Source: Undaria pinnatifida (lineage: Eukaryota; Sar; Phaeophyceae; Laminariales; Alariaceae). From it: a DNA stretch of 64,000 nt. Within the stretch, counting starts at the first letter, position 1. Each line of letters starts with the position of its first letter. Below, one piece after another: positions 50,085 through 61,299 of the stretch. The position numbers and the translations under genes were made by a program. The stretch covers positions 5,467,444 through 5,531,443 of the forward strand of contig JABAKD010000022.1 of the NCBI GenBank assembly GCA_012845835.1. The letters are read 5' to 3'. The notes below the pieces were generated by a model. The model saw only the letters and a list, made by a program, of their open reading frames with translations. It was not told where the DNA came from and ran no database searches.

Positions 50085-50314
50085 GCTATACCAGGTATGG
50101 CGGTGGCGTCACGGAACGCTGCCGCTTGTGCAATGGATGCGCGCCGCGCCAAGGGTATCTATCTCACGGTTCACGGTCGGTGGCGCCTCAAGCTTAGCCG
50201 TTGTGCCTCACCTAGAAGTACTCGGCAGCTCCTTCAGCCTGTTCATCGCTGCCGTCCTGCCAGTCGGCGTCTACCATGGAATTCATCTGTGCGGAGATCG
50301 CAGGGGGGTCACAG
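50085..50314 (+). repeat. Leader repeat of the GATGG satellite, copy 1
   Basis: ACGGAACGCTGCCGCTTG, CGCCAAGGGTA, TCTCACGGT, GGTGGCG and GTGCCTCACCT recur in the same order at 59385-59584, also directly before a GATGG tract. Function unknown. Confidence 0.6.
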
Positions 50315-50442
50315 GGGATGGGATGGGATGGGATAGGATAGGATGGGATGGGATGGGATGGGATGGGATGGGATGGGATGGGATGGGATGGGATGGGATG
50401 GGATGGGATGGGATGGGATGGGATAGGATGGGATGGGATGGG
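50315..50442 (+). repeat. (GATGG)n satellite
   Basis: About 25 near-perfect GATGG pentamers. A CAGACAGTCAG-like degenerate tract follows to about 50620. Confidence 0.95.
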
Positions 50443-50864
50443 GACAGTCAGACAGTCAGACAACCATCGACACATAGGCAGAGAGACAGAAACAGACATT
50501 CAGCCAGACAATTAGACGGTCAGCCAGTCAGACCGTCAGGTAGCCAGCCAGGCAGTAAGACCGTCAGAAACTCGGACGAACAACCAGACACAAAAACAGA
50601 CAGAAAAAAAGACAGATTAAGGGACGGGTAACGACACGATACAGGGATGTCAAGCCGGCACCTCGAGAGCTGCAAACCACAAAAGGTGCCGTGTCTATTC
50701 TACAGTAAGCGCACGAAGCCCAAAACTCAGCAAAGGCAAAAACAACGAAACAAGCTTGAAGCAAAAAAACGGAAAACAAAAAAAAACGGACTATAAATAT
50801 TGACGGCCGTCTCAACCCGGATCCGATTTCGACGTCTAACATTTTCACTACTGCCAAACTATTT

Positions 50865-50905
50865 CCACACTAATTCCAAGTAGTTTTTACCCGAAAAGGG
50901 GTTAG
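50865..50905 (+). repeat. M2 repeat, partial
   Basis: ACTAATTCCAAGTAGTTTTTACCCGAAAAGGGG resembles the centre and end of the M2 unit. Confidence 0.35.
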
Positions 50906-51324
50906 ATTGCAGCAATTGCACTACAACGCGGCCGCCGCCTTTGGTTGTAACATTGGAAGAGTTCTCTACCTCTTTTCGTAACGCCGACTTGAACCAGAGT
51001 GTGAAAAGACCTCGACCAACTATTCCGTCGCCTACTACAGTAGTAGCGCTGTAGCAATACACACGAGGGTGTTGTTCTTGCTGTCTCCACAAAACATCGG
51101 TTCGTTCTATCTACCGGCATCACTACAGTAACACAGTAGAACACCCCAGTGTCCATCCTGACGCTTCATCCTAGAGAGGTACAAGTTCTGTGGTCAAAGA
51201 CTGCTGTGAAGCAGAGAAACGCGAAAACACAAATAATCGCAAACTGAACTCAGGAAAGCAACTGAAATGCCGGCGTAGCGGGTACGAACAAAACGGTCTC
51301 CGGCACTACTTGCATTTTGCGTGG

Positions 51325-52405
51325 AAGCTCATGAAAGCTTCCGTGGAAGCTTTCACCGCTTTCATGGAAGCTATGGAAGCTTCCATGGAATCTTCCATGG
51401 AAGCAATTGAAGCGATGGGAGCTTCCATGAAAGCTTCCATGGAAGCTTCCATTGAAGATATGGAAGATATGAAAGCTTCCACGGAAGCAACTTTCACGGG
51501 AGCTTCCACCAAAGCTTCCACGAAAGCTTCCATAAAAGTAACGTCCACGAAAGCTTCCATGGAAGTAACGTCCACGAAAGCTTCCATGGAAGCTTTCATG
51601 GAAGTAATGGAAGCATGCGCGGAAGTTATGGAAGCTTTCATGGAAGTGACTTCCACGGAAGCTTTCAAGGAAGCATCCGTGGAAGCTTCCATGGAAGATA
51701 TGGAAGAACTGAAAGCTTCCACCGACGTAACTTTCACGGGAGCTTCCATGAAAGCTTCCACGAAAGCTTCCTTGAAAGTAAATTTCACGAATGCTTCCAT
51801 GAAAGCTTTCATGGAAGTAACGGAAGCTTTCGCGGACGTTATGGAAGGTTGCATGGAAGTAACTTCCACGGAAGCTTTCATGGAAGCTTCCGTAGAAGCT
51901 TCCATGGAAGATATGGAAGATATGAAAGTTTCCACCGACATAACTTCCACGGGAGCTTCCAAGGAAGCTTCCACGAAAGCTTCCATGGAAGTAAATTCCA
52001 CGGAAGCCTCCATGGAAGCTTTAATGGAAGTGATGGAAGCTTTCGTGGAAGTTATGGAAGGTTGCATGGAAGTGACTTCCACGGAAGTCTTCATGGAAGC
52101 TTCCGTAGAACCATAGAAGACATGGAAGATATGAAAGCTTCCACGGAAGTAACTTCGACGGGAGCTTCCACGAAAGCCTCCACGAAAGCTTCCACGGGAG
52201 TAACTTCCACGGAAGCTTCCATGGGAGCTTCCGTAAGCTTCCGTGGAAGATTCCACGGAAGATATGGAACATATGAAAGCTTCAGTGGAAGCAAATTCCC
52301 CGGGAGCTTCCACGAAAGCTTCCACGAAAGCTCCCACGGAAGTAATGGAAGCTTTCGTGGAAGTAATGGAAGCTTCCATGGAAGTGGAAGTTACTTCCAT
52401 GGAAG
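51325..52405 (+). repeat. HindIII-type minisatellite, left half
   Basis: Irregular array of GGAAGCTTCC, CATGGAAGC and AACTTCCACGGAAGC words, 9-30 bp. It leaves long stop-free frames on both strands (Glu-Ala-Ser-Met or Gly-Ser-Phe-His products). I read these as artefacts of the repeat. Confidence 0.9.
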
Positions 52406-52407
52406 CT

Positions 52408-52462
52408 TAGGGTTAGGGTGAGGGTTAGGGCTAGTGTTAGGGCTAGGGTTAGGGTTATTAGG
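52408..52462 (+). repeat. Interstitial telomere-like tract
   Basis: TTAGGGTTAGGG, TGAGGG, CTAGTG and CTAGGG hexamers in register, with G-rich strand on +. Degenerate TTAGGG-type telomere sequence, about nine units. Confidence 0.85.
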
Positions 52463-53105
52463 TTGCTTCCGTGGAACCTTCCGTGAAAGCTTTCATGGAA
52501 ACTTCCGTGGAAGTTGTTTCCGTGGAAATTGTTTCCTCCGTGGAAGCTTCCGCGGAAGCAACTTCCACGGAAGCTTCCGCGGAAACTTTCGTGGAAGCTT
52601 CCGTGGAAGTTGATTCCGTGGAAGCTTTCATGGGAGCTTCCGTGGAAGTTGCTTCCGTGAAAGCTTTCATGGAAGCTTCCGTGGAAGTTGCTTCCGTGGA
52701 AGCTTCCGGGGAAGCTTTTCATGAAAGCTTCCGTGGAAATTGCTTGCGTGGAAGCTTCCGGGGAAGTTTCTTCCGTGGAAGCTTTCGTGGAATCTTCCGT
52801 GGAAGTTGCTTCCGTGGAAGCTTCCGCGGAAGCTTTCATGGAAGTTTCCGTGGAAGTTGCTTCCGTGGAATCTTCCGTGGAAGTTGCTTCCGTGAAAGCT
52901 TTCGTGGAAGCTTATGTGGAAGTTGCTTCCGTGGAAGCTTTCGTGAAAGCTTTCATGAAAGCTTCCGGAAGCTTTCATGGAAGCTTCCATGGCAGCTTCC
53001 ATTGCTTCCATGAAAGCTTCCGTGGAAGCGATGGAAGCTTCCGTGTAAGTCGTGGAAGCTTCCATGGAAGCGATGAAAGCTTACACGGAAGCTTTCACGA
53101 GCTTT
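52463..53105 (-). repeat. HindIII-type minisatellite, right half, inverted
   Basis: Built of TTCCGTGGAAGTTGCTTCC and GAAGCTTCC words. These are the reverse complement of the left-half unit AAC/TTCCACGGAAGC, so the unit orientation flips across the telomere-like core. Confidence 0.8.
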
Positions 53106-53389
53106 CACCAAAAATGCAGATAGTGCAGGTGGCCCGAACAGAACACAAAAAAAACGGCCGAAAGAGGAAAATAGGACCTGCAAAACAAAAACTAAAATTA
53201 TACAGAAACCGTAACGTTATCGCGAACCTCGAACTGGATTCCGCTGATATGGGGTACTATCAATAGCCCCTCTGTTGAAAAAAGCTCCGTCATCCAGAAA
53301 TCCAAATGTCCAAAAAGTGTTGTTCCGATCGCAGCAGGCGTCTTCAATGCTATTAATTCATTAATACCTATATTAGTAGTGTCCCTCAC

Positions 53390-53632
53390 CAGCTTGACCT
53401 TCTCCTTGCCGTACTTCTTGGTCGCCTTTGGGTCGGTGTTTTCGATTTCGTCGTCGGTAGCGCCGCCTTGCTTGCGGAGGGTGCTCGGTGTCGGCAGGCG
53501 CAAGACGCTCTTCGTAGGATCGGCCGGCTTCTTCGGCCCCCCCTGCTTTGGTGCTGTATTCCAGTTGGGTGGCGGGCATTTGTGTCGGTTAGTCGTGGGT
53601 TGGTTGGGGTTGATTGTCGCTGTTGTTGGCAT
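53390..53632 (-). CDS. Hypothetical exon, minus strand
   Basis: A minus-strand frame of 144 codons (53198-53632) contains a splice donor (AAGCTG then GTGAGG) at 53390. The part before it is Lys/Pro/Thr-rich and protein-like (LRLPTPSTLRKQGG, DDEIENTDPKATKKYGKEK). The part after it reads as AT-rich intron. No family recognised. Two other minus frames overlap, so the frame choice is by composition only. Confidence 0.35.
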
Positions 53633-53724
53633 TCAAACTCGCGGTCATGGGCAATCGTATCGTACAGCGGTGCAACATTCAAGGACGAAGCTGACACCAG
53701 GTACGATATATATCGTAAACCAAA

Positions 53725-54575
53725 ATCTGCCGGAGTAATAAACACTACCAGGCAGCTGATATCTCCTCATTGTCTCTCTGGCCATCCATGCCGTAGCTCC
53801 AATTCATCCCCCCCCCCCCCCCCCCCCCCCACCCCATCCCCCTTCTACTTTCCCCCGCTCCCTCTTGTTCAAACGTCTAACCTAAAATCGAAATCTTCCA
53901 AAGTAATAAACACTACCACGCAGTTGATATCACCTCATTATCTTTCTAGCCATCCATGCCGTAGTTCCAATTCATTTCCACCCCCCCACCTCTCCTCCCT
54001 TCCCCCCCCCCGCTGCCTCTTGTTCAAACGCCCCACCTAAAAACGAAATTTGCCAGAGTAGTAAACACTACCACGCAGTTGATATCACCTCATTATTATA
54101 TTTCTAGCCATTCATGCTGTAGCTCCAATTCGCCCCCCCCCCCCCCCCGCCCCCAACGCCCCCTTCTTCCCCACCACCTGCACCATCGCCTAGACCTAGC
54201 ACCATGCGTATAGCAAACCCTCACATCTACGCGACATAAAGCTGTTGGAAATCCCTTTCCCTCCCCCACCCCTTCGAACACTCCGCCTTCTCCTCGCTGG
54301 TTGTACGACTTACAGGATATACATGATAAACTGACGCATTCCTTCCACATCCGTCAGATTTGTTCACTTAAAGGACTTATATTTTCCGCGCACAGATTGA
54401 GTTGCCCCGCCCGTTTCCCCCTCCTCTCCCCCCCCCGCTCCCTCTTGTTCAAACCCAGGCCTCCACACCCTTAAAACTCCGCCTTCCCCTCACCGGTTAT
54501 ACGACTTACAGGATACACTTGATAAACTGATGCATTTCCTTCCACACACAGCTGTCAGATTTTGTCCCCGACCAA
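53725..54575 (+). repeat. Tandem repeats of about 155-170 bp with poly-C tracts
   Basis: GTAATAAACACTACC...GCCATCCATGCCGTAG...poly-C...CTCTTGTTCAAACG begins at 53735, 53903 and about 54058. A second pair (CTCCGCCTTC...ACGACTTACAGGATA...TGATAAACTGA) lies at 54280-54360 and 54477-54560. Confidence 0.8.
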
Positions 54576-54837
54576 GGCTACGGTAGGGGGGGTACCCCCA
54601 TTTTCACTGGTGTGTTTGAGCCACTCGCACGAGTAGCTCTGTACCCTACGGATGAAGATGGTTTAGGAACTTGGTTTGCCGCAGCTTAGATCACCTTTGC
54701 ATTGCGGATTGATTTCGTCAATGTAACACATAAAGAAAACGTAAGATTGCATAGGAACAAAGGGGATACTCGCGCGAGTGACCCCTAGCCACTGAAATAA
54801 AAGGCCCAAAAGGGGACCCCCCTACCGTAGCCTGGGT
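54571..54837. mobile_element. MITE with inverted ends
   Basis: ACCAAGGCTACGGTAGGGGG at the left and CCCCCCTACCGTAGCCTGGGT at the right are inverted repeats, with a further pair TTTTCACTGG and CCACTGAAAT. 267 bp, no ORF. A relative of the left end appears at 55397 (ATCAAGGCTACGG). Confidence 0.8.
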
Positions 54838-54854
54838 CCCCCCTCACGGTTTTT

Positions 54855-55075
54855 TTATAGTTTCCACGCACAGACTGACTAGCATCACCCTGTTTACCCT
54901 CGTACAAGCTACACTGTAGTTCCAAGGGGAGTCGCCGACCTATATCCTTAATGAGGACACTCGCCCAGCAATACACGCGATCGGAGTATCACACACAGCT
55001 AGCTTGCAAAGATGAGTTTCGACAAAATCTTCGATCTTACAGCTGGAGTGTGTTTTTATTTTTATCATATATCGT
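54855..55075 (+). repeat. Dispersed repeat R1
   Basis: TATAGTTTCCACGCACAGAC, GAGTCGCCGACCTATATCC, GCGATCGGAGTATCACACAC and GCTTGCAAAGATGAGTTTCG blocks in the usual order. Confidence 0.65.
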
Positions 55076-55689
55076 TTAGTTGCGGTCTTGAGTTTATTTT
55101 TTTTTCGGAGAAGAGCATCATTGACCATTCTGATGTTGAACGTTACTATACAGAGCCCCCACCTGCAGAGGACACTCTGTGTCCCCGCCCAATACCCTTA
55201 CACTTGGGGTATAGTACTGGGCAACAGGCTTTTACCAGCAAAAAAAAGTGATGAATTTCCGTCATGTACAATGGCGTGTTTCATTGACGTGCGTGAGATC
55301 AAAAACACTGGCAACATTTATTGTCCGGGTCAATCAGTACATAGCTACTGCCAGTAGATGGCTATTGCCAGTACATACAGTGCATTAACAGTATCGGATC
55401 AAGGCTACGGAATTATAGTACTATTATCCCCACTTCCACTACTGCGCGAGTGGGTCTGCATCTAAAATTCAGACTCAAAAATGCCCTTTAGGCACAGCGA
55501 GACCAACAGTTACATGGCAAAGCTTACGCGAAGAACCCGAAAAGGACATCTCTGGTACGCTACACGCCACAGAAAACACACTTGAGTGGCCATTTGCTCG
55601 AGCGATTTTGAGCCGCCGACTAAAGACACGATAAACGAGACTCAGCCACCGAAACCTTGATCACCGGTATACTCGCACGGTCAAGGAGT

Positions 55690-56050
55690 TTCAATTTTCA
55701 GGGCAGTGTTGGGGAGAATTCGCGCGGATTATTCCCGCAGGATATCATGGGAATTGTGATGAATTCCCGCTCCTGACACTGCCGTCTTGGCATTACCATC
55801 GGCTCCAATGACGATGCAAGAAATCTTGATTTCTCGTTCCCGCCCAAACCGTTCTCGTGGAAATGCTGGCTTCCCGTTCCCATCCAAACGATTCCTACCT
55901 GTGGAAAGATCTGTTTTCCCGTGGCTTTTCCGTTCCCCGCACAATAAAATCTCGCGGACATCATAGCAATCTCTCAATTCCCGTCCAAATTGAAACTGAT
56001 CAAAATTAAACGATTCCCGGGGGGATTATTCCTGTGTTCCCGGCGTGCAC
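55690..56050. repeat. ATTCCCG-rich repeat region
   Basis: TTCCCGTTCCC, GATTCCCG and GGGAATTG words recur in both orientations. Probably decayed transposon ends. No frame is convincing. Confidence 0.4.
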
Positions 56051-56065
56051 GGGGTCATCGGTCAG

Positions 56066-56107
56066 TGCTTTCTTCTTCTTCTTCTTCTTCTTCTTCTTCT
56101 TCTTCTC
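56066..56107. repeat. (CTT)n microsatellite
   Basis: About 13 TTC triplets in a row. Confidence 0.95.
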
Positions 56108-56109
56108 AG

Positions 56110-57706
56110 TATCATTATTATTGAGGGTTTGAGGTAACCCAGGTTCGACTCGCAACTTGCAACTACTTCTCTTCTTGTCCTTCGTAGCGTGGAGGACACG
56201 CCAGGTTGGGGCAAGGTTCGACGGCGAACCAAGCGACGGTAACGATAGAAGTCCCTCGAGGCAACGAGAGGTGCTTCGTAGGCAAAACAGAGAGTCGACA
56301 CAGTGATTACTTGTCAGTGGGAAACGTGATTACCCGCCTCTCTGTCATCAGAATCTACGAAGACTCCACGAACACTTTAAGTACAACAAGACACGATATC
56401 CAATGCCTTTGGAACGGCTACCGTTCATACATATCTTCACGAGAAGATCTGCCTACGTAACGGTAGAAAGTGCACCTGCCGCCATATCGCCCCCCAATGT
56501 TTGAACGTTACATACTGGAGAACCCAGTACTACTACAGCTTCCGAACATTTAAAGAGGAGACAGGTTTTCAGGTTCTCTAACAAATCAGAGTATTGTGTT
56601 GTACTGTGGTAGTCAATGTGTATGTTTGCACGTGTTCATTTTCTAATCATGTCATCTCCTGCGCAGTTAGGACCACGGGCTTGTACGAGCATAATAATAG
56701 AATTTTACTAAAAATAGTGCGAAAACGCAAAAAAGCAGACAAGAGCAAAAGTGTTGCAGAGGCACCACCTACGAGTACTTAATGTTTCCATTTCCCGTCT
56801 TCGTTGTTGCTGCTCTTTGAATATTGTGGTTTAAAAGCAAGGCCCACCAACAACTAGCGCGTGTTTTCCCCTAGAACCGCTGAACCTCTAACACTCAGCG
56901 CTGTGACGGTTCGCCGTTTAGACGCATATATATATATATACTATTAATTATTTTGAGTCTCGAATGAAGTAAGCCTGCCTGACGTGACCAAGACACAACC
57001 GTCTCCTTGCTGATACTTGGACCACACTGTTGCACGTTTTGTAAAAAAAAAAAATCACCTGTCACCCTCCAGCACACCCAGTGTCCGTGCCTATTTAATT
57101 TGTCATCCTAGAGAAAGACAAAATCTCTGCAGTCACAAACTTCAAGACAGATACAATATACATCGTAAAGACTACGTCAAGATATAACATACTAACGGTA
57201 TAGTCATGCAGTGGCTTTTCCTGGAGCATGACGGCGGCGCTCTTGGCATTTTCAAGTCGACAGTTTGCACCTACAATCAATGCTGGTTCTTCGTCCGCTT
57301 CATACATTTTGTTACATTTTCTTTCGTGAGCGAGCGTAGGGGGCGGCGAATGCTGCCCGCGGAGCGAAGCGCCTTGGACAGCCCCAAACCCAGCAGCCCT
57401 GGCGGCTCTGAATGGTCGATGCCGTAGACTAATGGTGTAATCACTGTTTCCCAAGGGCTGCAGTTACCTACCGGAAATCGGAGAAATGAAGACTTCCGTA
57501 TTACCCACCGCAGTCACATGTGAACCACCCCCGGGGATGACTATGGAAAATCCTCTCGGGGTAAATAATAGTGAAACTACAGGGGATTTCCAACGTATTT
57601 GTAGGCGTCTTTCACCAGGGGATAGGTGACACGATCCAAGTTACCGGAGATTTTCGTGCACCTACCCACCACTGACATGACATATGTGTGAGTTACCGGT
57701 TACACC
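56110..57706. other. No gene recognised
   Basis: Contains a GC-rich palindrome at 57330-57375 (CGAGCGTAGGGGGCGGC...GCCCGCGGAGCG), as seen at 16120-16165, and (TA)n at 56925-56942. Nothing else. Confidence 0.45.
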
Positions 57707-58697
57707 TGGGTACCGTAATAATGCCAGTAAACGCCACGCCCGGATTAAAAGTACCGGGACCCTGTTTTCGGCGAAAACGAGCATAGTCCGGAGAAAACGC
57801 ATCCCATTTAAAAAAAAAAGCGAAATATGCCCCGGCCACACAGTAAACGCCCCCCCCTTCAAATAATTGGGATAAACGCCCCGTCGCGGAGCTGGCAGGC
57901 AAGACATTGGAGCGAGGGGAATAGAGCTGCTTCTGACGCAAGCAAGGGTAGTTTACATACAAACGTCGACTCATGGGCAGGTACTCGAAGTACATGTGTT
58001 ACGCAAGAGCAAAACAGACATAATCAACCGAAGACAAACAACCAGCCACAGATCACCAACAATTTTCAAGACCTTTTGCCGTTGAAAACAATCATCACCC
58101 AGCCACTTGAACGAGTGTACCGGTAATACCCGCTTCGGACACAACCCCCGTCCCAGCCCGGCCGCCGTTTCCCGATTTCCCACGACGCCGCCGTCGGGGT
58201 ATCGGAGGCGGGTGTAGTTGATTACATTTAGCTTCGTCGGTGTCGAATAGGAGTCCCGTCTCTTAGGCCCCACCGAACGCTGCAGGTCAAAGTTCGGAGG
58301 GTACATGCGAGGGAGCGGTACGCGCTGTACCACCTGCGCAGCAGGCGAGGGAGCAGGCACGAAAGCGGGTGCCGTTTGGCCCTTCTTCGTGGGCGCTGCT
58401 GCACTAGGACGGCGCAGGCTTCCCCAAGACTTTGAGCGACCTTCGGCCGTTTTCTCGGTTTTAAGCGCCTTGCCGATGCCGCCGGATTGCGACATGACCA
58501 ACAATTGCTGTACGGTTGGAGTGTGTGAGGGATGTGTGTGTTTTCCTTGCTTTCTTGTATCATCCCGGGGGGCGAAAAGGCCCGACACATTTGTCGAGCA
58601 AATGCCCCGGCTACGTGGTAAACGCCCCGGGCTGCTTTTCCACGCGTGCAAAATTACAACGTCCCGGGGACGTTTACCAGCGCTATTACGGTAAATG
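57707..58697. mobile_element. Possible element with GTAAACGCCCC ends
   Basis: The left edge, GTACCGTAATAATGCCAGTAAACG, is an imperfect inverted match of the right edge, CGTTTACCAGCGCTATTACGGTAA. GTAAACGCCCC-type words recur at both ends (57839, 57873, 58619). It encloses the minus-strand frame at 57971-58495. Boundaries and class uncertain. Confidence 0.4.
57971..58495 (-). CDS. Hypothetical protein, minus strand
   Basis: I choose the internal Met at 58495 (MSQSGGIGKALK) because the upstream part of the frame (to 58651) runs through the repeated GTAAACGCC block. About 174 codons. The first 100 residues are basic and Pro/Ala/Ser-rich (SWGSLRRPSAAAP, VQRVPLPRMYPPNFDLQRSV). The C-terminal 25 are hydrophobic (LWLVVCLRLIMSVLLL), which may be a membrane anchor or intron read-through. 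No family recognised. It lies within a possible transposon, so it could be a cargo gene, an exon or chance. Confidence 0.35.
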   Translation of the reverse strand: MSQSGGIGKALKTEKTAEGRSKSWGSLRRPSAAAPTKKGQTAPAFVPAPSPAAQVVQRVPLPRMYPPNFDLQRSVGPKRRDSYSTPTKLNVINYTRLRYPDGGVVGNRETAAGLGRGLCPKRVLPVHSFKWLGDDCFQRQKVLKIVGDLWLVVCLRLIMSVLLLRNTCTSSTCP

Positions 58698-59384
58698 CCA
58701 TCTCTGTTACTTTCTATATATACCAGTATTTTATTTCGTCATCGCTGATGTTTTTCTCGATCCCCAAAACCACGTACATCCAGCGAAGATCGGGAGAGCG
58801 TTTCCCGAGGCGCGATAATCCGACCCGCCAAGAAGCAACCGCAGCAGAGACACACCACCAAAGCAATGTAGACCTGGGTACGCACAGGTGTAGATGTGTA
58901 CATGCGAAAAGGCAGGGGACGCGCAAAATTAAGCTACGTATTGCAGGAGGGTGTTGCCGGCAGCCTAGGGAGGGCCGTCACTGAAGCTAAAGCCCGCCGA
59001 CAACGAAAAAAATACGCATAATAAGTCACCAACCGCGAAAGGACATTTTACGAAGCCAAGGGCCTGTTAAATGTTCGATGAATCCCTGGCGCATAAATTT
59101 ACCATTACCTAAGATAGATGCAGGAGACGTGTTTTCCATTAACGAAGCCGTAGCGATGCCGATGCAACAACGCTGATGAGTATGTGGAGGAGGCGAGTTG
59201 AACAGCGCTTGGTTTTGTTATTTTCACATTTACTTTGGTTTCTCGGATCCTCAGAATGGGCGTCTGGGAGGAATTCTGCTCGGTTCGCTCCACCAGCAAG
59301 GCACAATCGCCCCCTTCGCAACCCTATTGCTTCTTTTTCCCTCTACCACAAAATGTTGAGTTGAGGGCGATAAATGTGATATTC

Positions 59385-59584
59385 GGCGATGCCGTACGGC
59401 ACGCTGCCACTTGCGCCAAGGGTAAGCCACGGGGACGAGTTTCTCTCACGGTCGGTGGTTATTCGCGCTTTTACTCGCGGTCGTGCCTCACCTCAAAGTA
59501 GTTACAGGCTTCATAATTCTGCTTCTTCGCAGTTTTCCCACCAGGCCGGTACCATGACGTGCATCTTTGCTGATGTGGTGGGTC
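59385..59584 (+). repeat. Leader repeat of the GATGG satellite, copy 2
   Basis: ACGGCACGCTGCCACTTGCG, CCAAGGGTA, TCTCTCACGGTCGGTGG and GTGCCTCACCT blocks, matching 50085-50314. Confidence 0.6.
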
Positions 59585-60240
59585 GGAGGGGATGGGTTGG
59601 GATGGGGTTGGGTGGCGTGGGGTAGGGTGGGATGGGATGGCGTCGGATGAGATGGAATGAGATGGAGCACCATGTGATTGGACAATATGAGATAGAATAG
59701 AATAAGAAGGGATGTGATAGGATAGGGTCTGACGGGATTGGACGTTACGCAACGCAATGTGATGGCATAGGATGGAGTGGGACGGAATGGGACGGAATGG
59801 GATGGTGTGGGGTGGGATGGGATGGGGTGGGATGGGATGAAATAGCATGGGATGGCAGACAATGGGATTTGACGGATATTTATGTATCGGGCTGTGACGG
59901 GATTATGTGATGTGATGGGAGGCGGTGTGATGGGATGGGAGGCGGTATTATGGGATGGGACGGGATGGAAATGGACGGGATGATCTGGGATAGGATGGGG
60001 TAGGATGGGATGGCATGGGGTTGGAAAGGGTGGGACGGGTTGAGATGGGATGGGATGTGCCGGGATGGGATCAGATGTAGTGCGATGTGTGTGGTATGGT
60101 GTGGTGTGATAGGGTGGGGTGGGATAGGATGGGATGGGATGAGGTGAGGTAGAAATAAAAGGAACGGGGTGGGATGGAATACGATGGAATTATACGGGAT
60201 AGGGTGGGGAGATATATGACGGGACAGGTTGAGGAGGGGG
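59585..60240 (+). repeat. Degenerate (GATGG)n satellite
   Basis: About 650 bp of GGGATGGGAT-like pentamers with many substitutions. Apparently an older version of the array at 50315. Confidence 0.9.
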
Positions 60241-60705
60241 ACAAACAGGTAACCAGAGTTATTGGCTTATACAGATTGGTTCAAACGAACGTTCAGCTCC
60301 CCCCCCCCGTCCAACGTCCACACCGTTTGCGAGTCAGACCGTGAGTTTTGCACACGTGTTCTACGAGTCTCTGCTAGAGTTGTGGGACTAGAACCCCTGG
60401 GAACTCAAGTATTGGGGGAAAATAAACGAAATGAATGCCCTTTTCGCGAAAGTTTCGGCGGGCTCATGAAACATTTGTGCAGAACGTCAGAGCGTGACTC
60501 GAAAAAACGGCGTGGACATAGTCTATGGATTTTAGTGTGTAGACGAGGTATAGAGTACGCCTCTTCCTCGAAATCTCATAGTATCCGCACAATAGGGTAG
60601 ACTTTGGACTATTTCACGTGCACATACCAGACGCTACCTCACACCTCAAACTTCCCCAGAACGAGCTTTCGCACGCGTTTGTCACCAAACTCAGGCAAGT
60701 AGGGT
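60241..60705. other. Spacer, nothing recognised
   Basis: A 112-codon frame (60262-60600, +) shows no domain. C-run at 60299-60308. Confidence 0.5.
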
Positions 60706-60952
60706 TGTTGGTTGTCCTTATGAACATGGCGGTTAAGATCCATTTCATCTGAGGGAGTTCTACGTATTGATGAGGGATTTATGTATAAGGTACAAGGGGG
60801 CAGTCAGCGGGAGGATTGCTTCCTTGCATGAATCGCCACGAGCTGTCACTCGACGGCTGGATACTATAAGAGGAAGTTCTGTGTCACCGTCTTGAGTCAT
60901 CACCACGCCTTCCCGCGCCAGCTACGTGTACACCTTTAGAGATTTATCAACA
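60706..60952 (+). mobile_element. 5' LTR of a Ty1/copia-type element (putative)
   Basis: Begins TGTTGG and ends CAACA, the usual TG...CA inverted edge. It contains TATAAG at 60865-60870 as a possible promoter and lies just upstream of gag. The partner LTR would be outside the window, so the call is an inference. Confidence 0.5.
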
Positions 60953-61299
60953 CACTAGTGAGCCGGTTGATTTCTATTGGCAAGCGCAACCAAGGCCAGC
61001 CTATAGAGGTGGGAAAAAGCCAAACATGTCAGATCACGATGGTCAAAACATTGAGGCGAGCGTGTTAGCAGAGAGAGAGAGAGCACAGAGGGATACAATA
61101 AATGAAACAGGAGATCGAGGTCCTGCGAAGGAAAGCGGAGGAGCAGAAGCTGCGCGCCGAGAGGGACGCGCTGCACGCTTAGGTCGTTAGGGGGGCCGAA
61201 GGGGGGAAGAGCGGAGAAGCAACAGCGAGGGATTCTACATCATCTCCTGCTGTGCCAACATCTGGGCTGGCAGCCCAACCAGGCACGCAACTTTTTCTG

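Noticed and set aside
51190-52421. Long open frames of 268-364 codons on both strands
   Set aside because: They run through the GGAAGCTTCC minisatellite, exist in several frames at once and encode only repeat-derived residues.
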